Source of the DNA: an uncultured Tateyamaria sp.
GTDB taxonomy: Bacteria; Pseudomonadota; Alphaproteobacteria; Rhodobacterales; Rhodobacteraceae
Reading direction: 5' to 3'
Assembly (NCBI RefSeq): GCF_947504105.1
Contig: NZ_CANNGP010000024.1
Location: 1 to 64,000 of the forward strand
Length of the DNA stretch: 64,000 nucleotides
Below the pieces are notes generated by a model. That model worked only from the letters and a program-made list of their open reading frames with translations. It ran no database searches and was not told the origin of the DNA. Below are positions 35,556 through 44,554 of this stretch, in pieces (the first letter of the stretch is position 1; each line of letters opens with the position of its first letter). The position numbers and the translations under genes are program-made.

Positions 35556-36617
35556 TTGCCTTTCATAAGCCGCGTAATTGACAAGCTGCGCTATGTTTAT
35601 GCGCAACGAGCGAAAAAAGCTCGGATCAAACGCGCCTCAAAACTCGTTTCAGGTCCGCAATCGATCATCTTGGGCGACGCAGATGTCGCGATGGTTTGTC
35701 TGATCCGAAACGGTATGTATTATCTGGACACGCTGTTGTCGCATCATCGGGGCATCGGAGTTCAAAAATTCCTGTTCATCGACAATGGATCGGACGACGG
35801 AACGCTGGAACGGTTGGCACATGAACCGGGCGTCACCGTCATTTCTAACTTGCTGCCCGTTGCGACATACGAATGTGACATGCGTGCCGAGATCGCGCGC
35901 GAGGTTATTCGCGGCGGTTGGTTTCTGTTCCTTGACAGCGATGAGTTGCTGGACCTGTCCCATGGAGAGGGGCGCGACATTGCCGAATACGCAGCCTATT
36001 GCAAAGCGCATGGCGCGACATGTGTCATCGCGCAACGTCTGGACATGTATGCGCCGCACCCGTTGGCGGAAACTGAGTCCTGGAAATACGAAGATTCTGT
36101 ACGTCTTTTTGACCGTTTCAGCGAACACGGGATCGACGAGTTCGAATATCACGACCAGGACAATGTCGATGTCTGGTGGTTTCTAAGCTCGAATATCGTG
36201 ACCAACTCGGACATCAAGCTCAAATTCGGTGGCATTCGTGGCGAGATCTTTGGCGAAGATTGCGGTCTGACCATTCACCCCTTGGTCAAGAACCTGCCAG
36301 GGATTGACCTGCGTCCACATCCTCATTTTGCCAGCCGTGTGACATGCGCCGACTTTGCTGTTCTTGTGCGGCACTACAAGTTCGCGGGACCTTTCTTAAG
36401 TCGGGAACGTCAACAGGTCGCCCGTGGTACATGGCAACATGGCGAAGGTGAAAAGCGTTTGAAGGTCATTCACGACTCCGATTTCTGCATCTCGAGCGTG
36501 GAAGATCAACACTTTATCGGCACAACAAACTTGGTTGCGAGTGGGTTTCTGGCCTGTTCCGAGCGCTTCTTGTCGCAATTTCCGGCTCCAAAGCAGGGCG
36601 CAGAGCACACACGTTAG
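35556..36617 (+). CDS. Family 2-type glycosyltransferase
   Basis: The protein of about 353 residues carries VAMVCLIRNGMYYLDTLLSHHRGIGVQKFLFIDNGSDDGT, then GWFLFLDSDELLD (DxD). This is the pattern of the Glyco_tranf_2_4 subgroup, which often adds sugars in capsule and EPS clusters. The reading frame is open from TTG 35382. I favour TTG 35556 because AGGTGG lies nine bases upstream and similarity starts after it. The start remains uncertain. It is followed after eight bases by the gene at 36626. Confidence 0.78.
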   Translation: MPFISRVIDKLRYVYAQRAKKARIKRASKLVSGPQSIILGDADVAMVCLIRNGMYYLDTLLSHHRGIGVQKFLFIDNGSDDGTLERLAHEPGVTVISNLLPVATYECDMRAEIAREVIRGGWFLFLDSDELLDLSHGEGRDIAEYAAYCKAHGATCVIAQRLDMYAPHPLAETESWKYEDSVRLFDRFSEHGIDEFEYHDQDNVDVWWFLSSNIVTNSDIKLKFGGIRGEIFGEDCGLTIHPLVKNLPGIDLRPHPHFASRVTCADFAVLVRHYKFAGPFLSRERQQVARGTWQHGEGEKRLKVIHDSDFCISSVEDQHFIGTTNLVASGFLACSERFLSQFPAPKQGAEHTR

Positions 36618-36625
36618 GACGACGA

Positions 36626-37708
36626 TTGAAAGTTCTTCTTTTTCTGATTTACGGCGATCAGCGCGTCTATCATCTGGAATTGACGTACAGCATTTTGTCT
36701 GCTTGGCAGTATCTGAAGGACGACCCGGCTGGAATCCGTATTGTCCTGGCGTCGGATGAAGCCAATCAAAGGCCGGACCTGCCCGTCGAGCCCTTGCTTT
36801 TGTCGCCGCGAATGATGGGGGATTGGAGCATGCAAGGCACCTATCATCATGCGATCAAGCTCCATGTTTTGCGTCATGCGTTGCAACAGTATGACGTCCC
36901 CACGGCGTTTATCGATAGCGATACAGTGTTCAAGGCGCACCCAAAGCGCTTGTTTGAACGCTTCGGTCCCGGACAGGCTTTAATGCACGCCTGCGAAGGT
37001 CCACTGGAAAACAGTGCCGAGTGGCCGGAGTGGGAGGCCTTGATTCAGAACTGTGGCGCGCGCGTGGCTGGACGCCCCGTAACCTCACGGACGACAATGC
37101 ACAATGCTGGCGTCTACGGGTTGATGCCTGAACATGGCCCCCTGATGGAAACGGCTGTCTCTATCTTGCAAGATCTCCGCAAACACGGTTCGGTCTTTAC
37201 TGCGGAACAGCTGGCAGGCTCTATGGCCCTCGGCGAGGTGCTCGAAATTTCGGAGTGCCGGGATCTGATCGAGCATTATTGGCACGGGCCACGTGCCTAT
37301 TTTCACTATCAGATGGGTCAGATGTTTCCCCATGTGCGGGTAAGCGGTGGCATTGCAGATGTGAATATGTCGCTTCCGTCCTTGCGGCGTCACATCCCCA
37401 GCAAACCGGCGCATCAAATTGCCGCGCGCCTCAAGCGATTGTGGCGGCGCGCGCCTTCTGAATACGAATTTGCCTACCGCGCCTATCTTGGCGCATGTTC
37501 GACCCGCGTGTCAGACCCTGAACTGGCAAATGTCTGGGCCTTGACCGCGCTGAATATGCTGACTTGGGGAATGTCAGACAGGCAGCCCTCATCGCGTATC
37601 ATCCAAAAAGACTTTGTTTTGTTTGCAGCATCCACACTGCGCGATCAGGGTTGGATGGAGCCTGGCCTGCAAAAGCGATGGGAGGCCTACTGGTCCACGC
37701 GGGCGTAA
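36626..37708 (+). CDS. Putative GT-A-like glycosyltransferase, unrecognised family
   Basis: The 360-residue protein starts KVLLFLIYGDQRVYHLELTYSIL. It has PTAFIDSDTVFKAHP, where Asp-Ser-Asp fits a GT-A metal site, and HNAGVYGLMPEHGPLM, resembling the acceptor region of family 8- or 77-like transferases. I do not recognise a named family. The TTG start at 36626 is preceded by AGGACGA. It follows the previous glycosyltransferase closely and ends five bases from the convergent flippase gene, so it likely adds another sugar to the EPS. Confidence 0.6.
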   Translation: MKVLLFLIYGDQRVYHLELTYSILSAWQYLKDDPAGIRIVLASDEANQRPDLPVEPLLLSPRMMGDWSMQGTYHHAIKLHVLRHALQQYDVPTAFIDSDTVFKAHPKRLFERFGPGQALMHACEGPLENSAEWPEWEALIQNCGARVAGRPVTSRTTMHNAGVYGLMPEHGPLMETAVSILQDLRKHGSVFTAEQLAGSMALGEVLEISECRDLIEHYWHGPRAYFHYQMGQMFPHVRVSGGIADVNMSLPSLRRHIPSKPAHQIAARLKRLWRRAPSEYEFAYRAYLGACSTRVSDPELANVWALTALNMLTWGMSDRQPSSRIIQKDFVLFAASTLRDQGWMEPGLQKRWEAYWSTRA

Positions 37709-37713
37709 GCCGT

Positions 37714-39066
37714 TTAGAAGGTGGTGAGCACCTCAAGTCCACCGCGATGGAACCACAGCATGAAACTGGTCAGACCGGCTGCGATGATGGCGTAGAAAAG
37801 ATCGTGCCATGGATCCCATGCGCCGTGTTTGTAGGCAAGTCGCGCCACCAAAGGATGCACGAGTATCTGGGATAGCCACAGCCCAATCAACGCTCCGGGC
37901 AATCCGTAATACTCCATCCCCAAGATGAACAAGGCGATCTGTGTTGATGCCTTTGCCAAGAGAAGGAAGAAGACCCCGCGGGAATCCCCGCGTCCGAGTG
38001 CCGAGAAATCGTATGTCATGCCGATGAGGTAGGGCACGCCCATACAGGCGATGGCGACGACGACACCACCTGCCGCCAAGAACCGATCATCATATAGAAA
38101 ATCGACGACCCAGATGCCCAAGAATGCGGCCGTGAACTGCATGGAAAACACTGCGGCGGTCATCATGAACCGCATCTTGCGCACCTTGTTGAAGTTCTCG
38201 CGGGTTTCGTGCGGCGGGCATTCACGATGGAGCGGGATCATCACCCGGCTCATCACCATCGCAGCGAGCGCCTGCGGGAAGCTGGCAAGAAAATACCCGA
38301 TATTATAGATGCCAAGGCTTTCCAGCGTCAGGTATTTGCCAAGGATCGCCTTGTCACCTTGGGTTAGTAAGAAACCGCAGAGCGTGCTGAGAAAAATCCA
38401 CTTTCCGAAATTGATCAGATCCCAACCTGCTTCGGGGTCCCAGCGGAACCGGTTTGGAGCGCCCGGCAGGAAGAGATGCATGATGCACAGACGAATGATC
38501 GCACCCGTAGCGCTGCCGATGACCAACGCCCAGATCGAGCGCAGTGTCCATGCCAGTATCAGCATCACCAAGAGACTGAAAACCTGCGAGATGATATCCA
38601 GCACAGTCATGCGCCCCACCATCAGATGTCGGCTGGCGCTTTCGATCCGCGTAGGATTGAACCCAGCAATCAACAGGCTCAATCCGGCCACGGGCAACAT
38701 CATCGTCAGCCGGTCATCTTCATAAAACCAAGCCGCCAGAGGGCCCAGCCCACAACACATCAGCCATAGAATCCCCCCGCGGATTGCTTGCACAGTCCAC
38801 GCTGTGTTCAGGAAATCGGTATCGTCCCCTTTGGGGCTTTGCTGAATTGACGGCGCAATTCCGATGTCCGACAGCATGGTCAGACCCACCAGGAAAACGG
38901 TGATGATCGCCATGAGACCAAAGGCTTCGGGAAACAGTAGGCGCGTCAGAACCAGGTTCGACGCCAGACGCAGCACCTGCGCGGCGCTGAATCCGATAAA
39001 CGTCCAGCCCGTGCTGCGCAAAAGCCGGGCTTTCAGCCCGTCGCCGCCTAGCATGCGTTGCAACAT
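37714..39066 (-). CDS. Wzx-type polysaccharide flippase
   Basis: The 450-residue membrane protein has about twelve to fourteen hydrophobic segments. The N-terminal TGWTFIGFSAAQVLRLASNLVLTRLLFPEAFGLMAII is typical of the oligosaccharide flippase (MATE/MVF) family. It would move the lipid-linked repeat unit across the inner membrane for the Wzy-like polymerase at 12600. AGGTAGGG precedes ATG 39066. It lies 15 bases downstream of the AsnB-like gene and probably shares its transcript. Confidence 0.9.
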   Translation of the reverse strand: MLQRMLGGDGLKARLLRSTGWTFIGFSAAQVLRLASNLVLTRLLFPEAFGLMAIITVFLVGLTMLSDIGIAPSIQQSPKGDDTDFLNTAWTVQAIRGGILWLMCCGLGPLAAWFYEDDRLTMMLPVAGLSLLIAGFNPTRIESASRHLMVGRMTVLDIISQVFSLLVMLILAWTLRSIWALVIGSATGAIIRLCIMHLFLPGAPNRFRWDPEAGWDLINFGKWIFLSTLCGFLLTQGDKAILGKYLTLESLGIYNIGYFLASFPQALAAMVMSRVMIPLHRECPPHETRENFNKVRKMRFMMTAAVFSMQFTAAFLGIWVVDFLYDDRFLAAGGVVVAIACMGVPYLIGMTYDFSALGRGDSRGVFFLLLAKASTQIALFILGMEYYGLPGALIGLWLSQILVHPLVARLAYKHGAWDPWHDLFYAIIAAGLTSFMLWFHRGGLEVLTTF

Positions 39067-39081
39067 CGCTCTATGCCCTAC

Positions 39082-41034
39082 CTAGTTGCCCATCGGGCCA
39101 AATTCTTCCAGCCAAGCCTGGAACATAAGCACATTCCATAATTGCAGCCCCCAATTGTGGCTGCCCTGCTGGTGCTGATCCCACATCTGACGGATCAGAA
39201 CGGACTCCAGAAAACCCTCGCGCGCCAGTCGGTCGGGTGCAATCAACGCTTCGGCCCAGTCGCGCAAGCCACCGCGAAGCCAGAGCCCAATGGGCACTTC
39301 GAACCCCATCTTGGGCCGTTCGATCAACTCTCGCGGGACATGGCGATAGAGTACCTGACGTAAGAGCCATTTCGACTTCCCGTCGCGGATTTTCATGTTG
39401 ATCGGTAGAGGCCAGATGAATGCTGCCACCCTATGATTCAGAAGAGGTGCTCGACTTTCCAACGCCACGGCCATCGTTGCTCTATCGACCTTGGCCAGGA
39501 TGTCGTCCGGCATGTAGGCCAGCATATCAAGCTGCATCATCCGTTCAATATCGGTCAGGCCGCCGCGCAGGGGCAGGTGGTCGGCCAAGATGGAAGGTGG
39601 GTTTGTGCCATTGATCACGGCAGCCTCCGGAAAGCGCCAGACCGACACCATCTTGCGGTGCAGTTCATCGACGTTCCGGCTGCGGGCATAATTGGCAATA
39701 CGGTGCAGGCGCTGACCGTTGGGTTCCTTGCCTTGCGGCGTGGGTCGGATCGGTTCCATCAGGGTATTGAGCACCCGGGCTGGCACGGCGCGGATGGCTC
39801 CTGCACCGAGGCTGCGGAGTGGTTGGGGCAGGGCGCGCAGGATCTTAAGAAAGCTCGCTCCCTGGCGATAGCGGTCGTATCCGCCAAACAGCTCATCGCC
39901 CCCGTCCCCTGACAGTGCCACGGTCACGTGTTCGCGGGCCAGCCTGGCCACCAAGTGGGTGGGGATTTGCGAGCTGTCGGCAAAGGGTTCGTCATACATC
40001 ACCGGCAAGGCAGGGATCACGTCGCGCAGATCGTTGTCGCCCACGTAAAGCTCGGTATGATGAGTGCCAAGATGCTTGGCGATGGCCTTTGCAAACTCTG
40101 CCTCATTGTAGCGCGCTTCATGAAACCCGATGGAAAATGTATGCACTGGCCGGTCTGACAGGTGTTGCATCAGCCCCACGATGGTCGAGCTGTCGATGCC
40201 GCCTGACAGAAATGCGCCCAATGGAACATCCGACATCATCTGATTGCCTACCGCGTCCAGTAACAGCGCTTCGAGTTGATCAATCGCCTCCTGGTCCGAG
40301 GGCGCGGGCCCTTTGGGCGCAGTAGCCACAGCCCCTCCGTCCCAATAGAACTGGCGGTGTGGCTCGGGGGTGCTTTGTGACAGGGTCGCCATCTCGCCCG
40401 GCCGCAGTTTGTGCACACCTGTGTAGATGGTCAAATCTTCGGGCACATGGCCATGGCGCAGCATCGCCGTGAGTGCATCGCGCCGCACTGTACCCTGAAA
40501 GGCGGGATGGGCACGGAGGGCCTTCAGTTCAGAACCAAAGAGGAATGCAGTCCCCTGCCAGCCGTAGTATAGTGGCTTTTCCCCCAGCCGGTCACGGGCC
40601 AGAGTTAGGGTGCGATCCTTGCGGTCCCAAAGCGCAATGGCAAACATGCCCTCTGCGCGGGCCAAGGTATCCTCAAGGCCCCAGGCCGTGACGCCTGCCA
40701 GTAGAACCTCTGTGTCAGAACTGCCACGCCAAGGTGGTGCATGACCGGCTTCTTCCAAATCTCGCCGCAAAGCGGCGTGGTTGTAAATTTCGCCATTGTA
40801 AACAATCTGATAGCGGTCGCAGGCTGACACCATTGGTTGATGGCCTGCTGGTGACAGGTCCACGATGGCCAGCCGCAAATGACCAAGGCCAACCCCGGCT
40901 TCGGGGTCAACCCACAGTCCCTGACTGTCCGGGCCACGATGGGCAATGGCATTCATCATTGCCTTCAAATGTGGCTCGGATCGCGCTCTGTATTCAGACT
41001 GTCCGGAGAACAAAAATCCGGTAATGCCGCACAT
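39082..41034 (-). CDS. AsnB-like glutamine-dependent amidotransferase
   Basis: The 650-residue protein begins Met-Cys-Gly-Ile, so Cys2 is the N-terminal nucleophile of the glutaminase domain (AHRGPDSQG, YNGEIYNH). The synthetase domain has the PP-loop SGGIDSS (about residue 268) and SGDGGDELFGGYDRY. Enzymes of this type are common in exosortase-linked EPS clusters, where they probably amidate a uronic acid or similar group instead of making asparagine. The genomic context favours that role here; the substrate is inferred. Confidence 0.93.
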   Translation of the reverse strand: MCGITGFLFSGQSEYRARSEPHLKAMMNAIAHRGPDSQGLWVDPEAGVGLGHLRLAIVDLSPAGHQPMVSACDRYQIVYNGEIYNHAALRRDLEEAGHAPPWRGSSDTEVLLAGVTAWGLEDTLARAEGMFAIALWDRKDRTLTLARDRLGEKPLYYGWQGTAFLFGSELKALRAHPAFQGTVRRDALTAMLRHGHVPEDLTIYTGVHKLRPGEMATLSQSTPEPHRQFYWDGGAVATAPKGPAPSDQEAIDQLEALLLDAVGNQMMSDVPLGAFLSGGIDSSTIVGLMQHLSDRPVHTFSIGFHEARYNEAEFAKAIAKHLGTHHTELYVGDNDLRDVIPALPVMYDEPFADSSQIPTHLVARLAREHVTVALSGDGGDELFGGYDRYRQGASFLKILRALPQPLRSLGAGAIRAVPARVLNTLMEPIRPTPQGKEPNGQRLHRIANYARSRNVDELHRKMVSVWRFPEAAVINGTNPPSILADHLPLRGGLTDIERMMQLDMLAYMPDDILAKVDRATMAVALESRAPLLNHRVAAFIWPLPINMKIRDGKSKWLLRQVLYRHVPRELIERPKMGFEVPIGLWLRGGLRDWAEALIAPDRLAREGFLESVLIRQMWDQHQQGSHNWGLQLWNVLMFQAWLEEFGPMGN

Positions 41035-41100
41035 ATCTAAATTGTAACCCTAAAATAAACTGGAAATATTCGTGGTCCGCGTGGACCGGAGAAGAACTGT

Positions 41101-41934
41101 TTAATTGATGTCATTGGCGGATAGTGCGCTCCGGCGACACCCGTTTAGTGCAACACCCAAGACATTGGTATTCGCGGCAACTTCGGTTTCGCAGCGGTCC
41201 AACAGGCGAAAGCGGGTCTGCTCGGCGCGCGCAACAATCAGCGCGCAATCAACATGCTTCAGAAAAGCCAGGGCCTTGTCCGATGACAGTGCAGAAGGCA
41301 GGTCAAAGATCATGATATCAGGGGCAAAATTCTGTTGCATCTCGTTCAGAAAGCCAACTGTTCGGTCCATCATCAGATAGCGTGTGGGGTCCCGTTCAGG
41401 GTGAGGCGAGACGGAAACTGCTACGTTGTCGGTCACGCGGACGGCTTGTTTGGCAAACTCAACGTTCCCGATAATTACTTCTGGCAGGCCATAGCGGATC
41501 TTGAGATCAAAAAACGTGTGGACTGAGGGTGATCCAAGATCGAAGTCGAAAAGCATCGAGCGCATGCTCGATTGCCGAGCCAAACCCAGCGCGAGATTGC
41601 ATGCAAGGGTTGTCTTGCCACTGTTGGGTTCGGGCGAGGTGATGGCAAGCCGGGTCCAGCCGTTCTGCTGCATCTGCAGTACGATCTTGGTGCGCAAAAT
41701 ATCAAAAGGCGTGGCGTCGGTGGTCGCCTCACGCGATACGATCCGATGGCGGCGCAGCACGGCCGGTGCCAGATCCACGCGCTGCAATGCATCCCATGCT
41801 GGTGTGGGGCCGTCCGGAGCAGGGGTCTTGGGCGTTTGCAGTCGCCGGGGTGTGACCGGGGTAGCAGTTGCCGAAAGACTGGTCTCTTGACGGGTGATGC
41901 GAGCCTTGGCGAGGGCTGCCTGAAGCTTTTCCAT
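41101..41934 (-). CDS. CpsD/Wzc-type P-loop ATPase of EPS synthesis
   Basis: The 277-residue cytoplasmic ATPase has Walker A TSPEPNSGKTTLACNLA, a Walker A' of DFDLGSPS and IMIFDLPSAL (Walker B), the layout of bacterial tyrosine kinases. The C-terminus (NGCRRSALSANDIN) has no tyrosine cluster, so autophosphorylation in the usual way is doubtful. It lies 27 bases downstream of the chain-length gene, giving a Wzc split into two proteins. It would regulate polymer length through contact with that partner. Confidence 0.87.
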   Translation of the reverse strand: MEKLQAALAKARITRQETSLSATATPVTPRRLQTPKTPAPDGPTPAWDALQRVDLAPAVLRRHRIVSREATTDATPFDILRTKIVLQMQQNGWTRLAITSPEPNSGKTTLACNLALGLARQSSMRSMLFDFDLGSPSVHTFFDLKIRYGLPEVIIGNVEFAKQAVRVTDNVAVSVSPHPERDPTRYLMMDRTVGFLNEMQQNFAPDIMIFDLPSALSSDKALAFLKHVDCALIVARAEQTRFRLLDRCETEVAANTNVLGVALNGCRRSALSANDIN

Positions 41935-41961
41935 GTGATGATTACCCCCTACATCCGCTGC

Positions 41962-43500
41962 TCATGCGAGTCCCAGCTGGGCCAGGACCCGGTTCGCGAT
42001 GATTTCGAGCGGCATGAACTCAGTATGCACATAATATAGAGCAGCAGGCACGCCCACGATGACGGCGGTCAACGCTGCCATCTGCATGATCCTGCGGCGC
42101 CAGCGTTCAGCTCGACTGTCCAGGTAAGGGATGACACCTATGGGCATGATCTGGAACCGCGATTGCAGCTCCGCCGGATGGCGTACCTTCTGGTTGAGAA
42201 TTTCAAGCAGCACGAAATAGGCGAGAGCGAGCCCCATGCCGATGGCAGCCCCCATTGCCGCAATGCGCTTGCGCGGAGGTCCCGACGGTTCTTGTGGTAC
42301 GCTTGCCCCCTCGATCAGGCTGATCCGCTGACCCTGGGCGTTGATTTCTATACGCTCCGCCATGCGGGCTTGATTGAGGTTTCCCAGAACCGTGTTGTAC
42401 CGCACGCGGGCGCTTTGCAGGTCCCTGTCCAACCGCTCCAGCGTGATGGAATTGGTGGCCGTCGCCGCAATCGCGCGGGCCAGTCGCTCGAGCTCATCAT
42501 TGACGCGTGTGATTTCCAAGTCGATCTGTTCGACCCTCTGATCCATCTCCGCCAGTGTGATATCCAGAAATGAGGGTTCGAATTCTTCTTCGTTATCGCC
42601 TTCTCCTGGTTGGGAACCTGCGATGCTGAGCTCGAGCTGTTTGATCTGACCACGAAGCTGAACAACCCGTGGGTTGGCCTCGGAGTATATCGTTAGCGCT
42701 TCTGCCAGCTGCACTTCCAACTCTTGCACGCGAAGCTCTTCAGGGGAAAGTGTTCGGCGGGTGTTATTGCCCAGGCGACCGGTCGCCTCGAACACGGCAA
42801 TCATCTCGCTACGCTGACTGACAATCGAAGCACGGTCTTGTTCAAGGCGCCCCACACGCTCTTGCAGTGTGGATTGGCGATCCTGCCGATAGAGCAGGTC
42901 CTCGGGCAGTGCATCTACGTTCTGGTTCTTGAAGGCGATGATGCGATTGGATTGGGTGTCTATCTCGGCTGCAAGCCGCTCCGCCTCCTGTTCAAAGAAG
43001 GACAGTGTATTCTCCGCGCGTTCGCGGCGGAATGAGCTGTTGGCTTCCAGAACTAATGTCACATAGTCATTCACGACGTTGGCTGCGGTTTGCCCGCCCG
43101 AGGCTTCAAAGGTCAGTGACATCAGTGTGGCTTGACCCCGGCCACCGCTGCGAAAGATACGGGTGCTGTCCCGCATACCTTGCACAACTCTATCCGGTGT
43201 CATCGCGCTCATGTTGTCAAACACTTGATATTTTTGCGCGATCTCGATGAGATTGGCGCGGGTCATCAATTGCTCCTGGATCAGTTGCAACTGTTCTGCC
43301 GCTTCTGTCTGAACCATCGAGACCACCATTTCGTCCGGTATTTGCGGCGGATCAACTTGCAGGCGGGCGGTAGATTCATAGGTTGGCGGCAACTGGAATG
43401 CGATTATGACCGCAAGGCAAGAGCATAGCAGAAACAGGGCCATCATTGCTGGCATGCGGCGTATGAGCAGTGACCAGTAAAAACGCAGCGGAAGGTTCAT
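41962..43500 (-). CDS. Wzz-type polysaccharide chain-length determinant
   Basis: The 512-residue protein has an N-terminal membrane helix (MPAMMALFLLCSCLAVIIAF), a long periplasmic region with coiled-coil segments (about residues 160-390), then PSGPPRKRIAAMGAAIGMGLALAYFVLLE, the proline-rich second membrane helix of Wzz/Wzc proteins. A third hydrophobic stretch lies near the end. It matches the form found in exosortase-associated EPS loci. The ATG overlaps the stop of the ExeA-like gene as ATGA, and the ATPase gene follows, so three genes are coupled. Confidence 0.92.
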   Translation of the reverse strand: MNLPLRFYWSLLIRRMPAMMALFLLCSCLAVIIAFQLPPTYESTARLQVDPPQIPDEMVVSMVQTEAAEQLQLIQEQLMTRANLIEIAQKYQVFDNMSAMTPDRVVQGMRDSTRIFRSGGRGQATLMSLTFEASGGQTAANVVNDYVTLVLEANSSFRRERAENTLSFFEQEAERLAAEIDTQSNRIIAFKNQNVDALPEDLLYRQDRQSTLQERVGRLEQDRASIVSQRSEMIAVFEATGRLGNNTRRTLSPEELRVQELEVQLAEALTIYSEANPRVVQLRGQIKQLELSIAGSQPGEGDNEEEFEPSFLDITLAEMDQRVEQIDLEITRVNDELERLARAIAATATNSITLERLDRDLQSARVRYNTVLGNLNQARMAERIEINAQGQRISLIEGASVPQEPSGPPRKRIAAMGAAIGMGLALAYFVLLEILNQKVRHPAELQSRFQIMPIGVIPYLDSRAERWRRRIMQMAALTAVIVGVPAALYYVHTEFMPLEIIANRVLAQLGLA

Positions 43501-44405
43501 TCGGCGGCCTCCCCCGGGAAGCCATCAGGTACCACAGTATACCTATTCGACAAAAAAAACTGGTGCGCGGGTGCCGACAAGATGACCCCATCGGCCAGAA
43601 GCTCGTCAACCAAGCGCTTTTCTACGACCGTTGTATCCGCACTGACCGCATAAACCAAAGAAAGATCACATATCTTATTGATCTCTCTAGGTATTCCCCC
43701 GCTGACCCGATGTATTTCCATCATTGCAGCTTCGGTAAATTCCTCGCCTGTTCCACCTGCATGTTGCAACCGCGAACGGATGTAGTCGCAACTGGTAGTG
43801 TGATCCATCGGGTCCAGGTGATAGCTGACCGACACACGCTGTGCGAATTGGCGCAGTTCCGGTCGTGCAATGACCTCCCGCAACTCGGGTTGGCCCAAAA
43901 GTACCAGTTGTAAAAGCTCGTCTTTACCCGAGTTGATATTGGTGAGCATCCGTAACTCTTCGAGCGTCTCCGGCGACAAGTTCTGAGCTTCATCTATAAT
44001 GAGCAGGACCGACAATCCGGCTGCGTATTGCTCTAGTACGAAATCAACGAATTGTTGGAACAACGAGACATAGTCCGCCTGCGGCTCAGCAGGTTGATCA
44101 AAGGCGTTCAGCACCCAACGCAGCAGTTCGCCTCGCCCCCCTTGTGCATTGGAGATAAGCCCAACCACCACGTCATTTGGAATCTGGGAAATGAGCTCTT
44201 GCAACAGTGTGGTTTTACCTGCGCCTACTTCCCCGGTAAGCACGGTGATAGGCGCTTGCGTCATCAGGCCATACTCTAAGACAGAAAAGGCACGGGTATG
44301 GCCCCGGGACCAGAAAATAAAATCAGGATCGGGCAGCAGCGCGAAAGGACGCTCCCGGAACTGGAAGTGCTTGAGGTACAAATCCGCTTTCAAGGGTCTA
44401 CCCAA
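43497..44405 (-). CDS. ExeA-like AAA ATPase (exosortase/EPS-associated)
   Basis: The 302-residue AAA protein has an N-terminal YLKHFQFRERPFALLPDPDFIFWSRGH segment, Walker A GEVGAGKTTLLQ (about residues 57-68), Walker B LLIIDEAQNLSPETLEELR and the sensor region ELLQLVLLGQPEL. This is the family of the secretion ATPase ExeA, whose homologues lie beside Wzz and tyrosine-kinase genes in PEP-CTERM EPS loci. It probably energises or regulates polymer assembly at the membrane. No peptidoglycan-binding domain is present. It is first in the coupled three-gene run. Confidence 0.92.
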   Translation of the reverse strand: MGRPLKADLYLKHFQFRERPFALLPDPDFIFWSRGHTRAFSVLEYGLMTQAPITVLTGEVGAGKTTLLQELISQIPNDVVVGLISNAQGGRGELLRWVLNAFDQPAEPQADYVSLFQQFVDFVLEQYAAGLSVLLIIDEAQNLSPETLEELRMLTNINSGKDELLQLVLLGQPELREVIARPELRQFAQRVSVSYHLDPMDHTTSCDYIRSRLQHAGGTGEEFTEAAMMEIHRVSGGIPREINKICDLSLVYAVSADTTVVEKRLVDELLADGVILSAPAHQFFLSNRYTVVPDGFPGEAAE

Positions 44406-44554
44406 ATAAATTAGCCTAGCGCAGCTACAAAATTAACTCACATAAGAGTGCGCGGTTATATCACTTGATCCGCCAGAATTATAGAGCTGCGCGGTACATT
44501 TACGGTAAGTGTGGCATAGAACTACGGCAAAATCGCGGCTTTGTCATGCAAGCA

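Noticed and set aside
36995-37015. GAAGGTCCACTGGAAA identical to the terminator stem at 17903
   Set aside because: It lies in coding sequence and the hairpin partner is disrupted. A 16-base match with no other similarity around it is best treated as chance.
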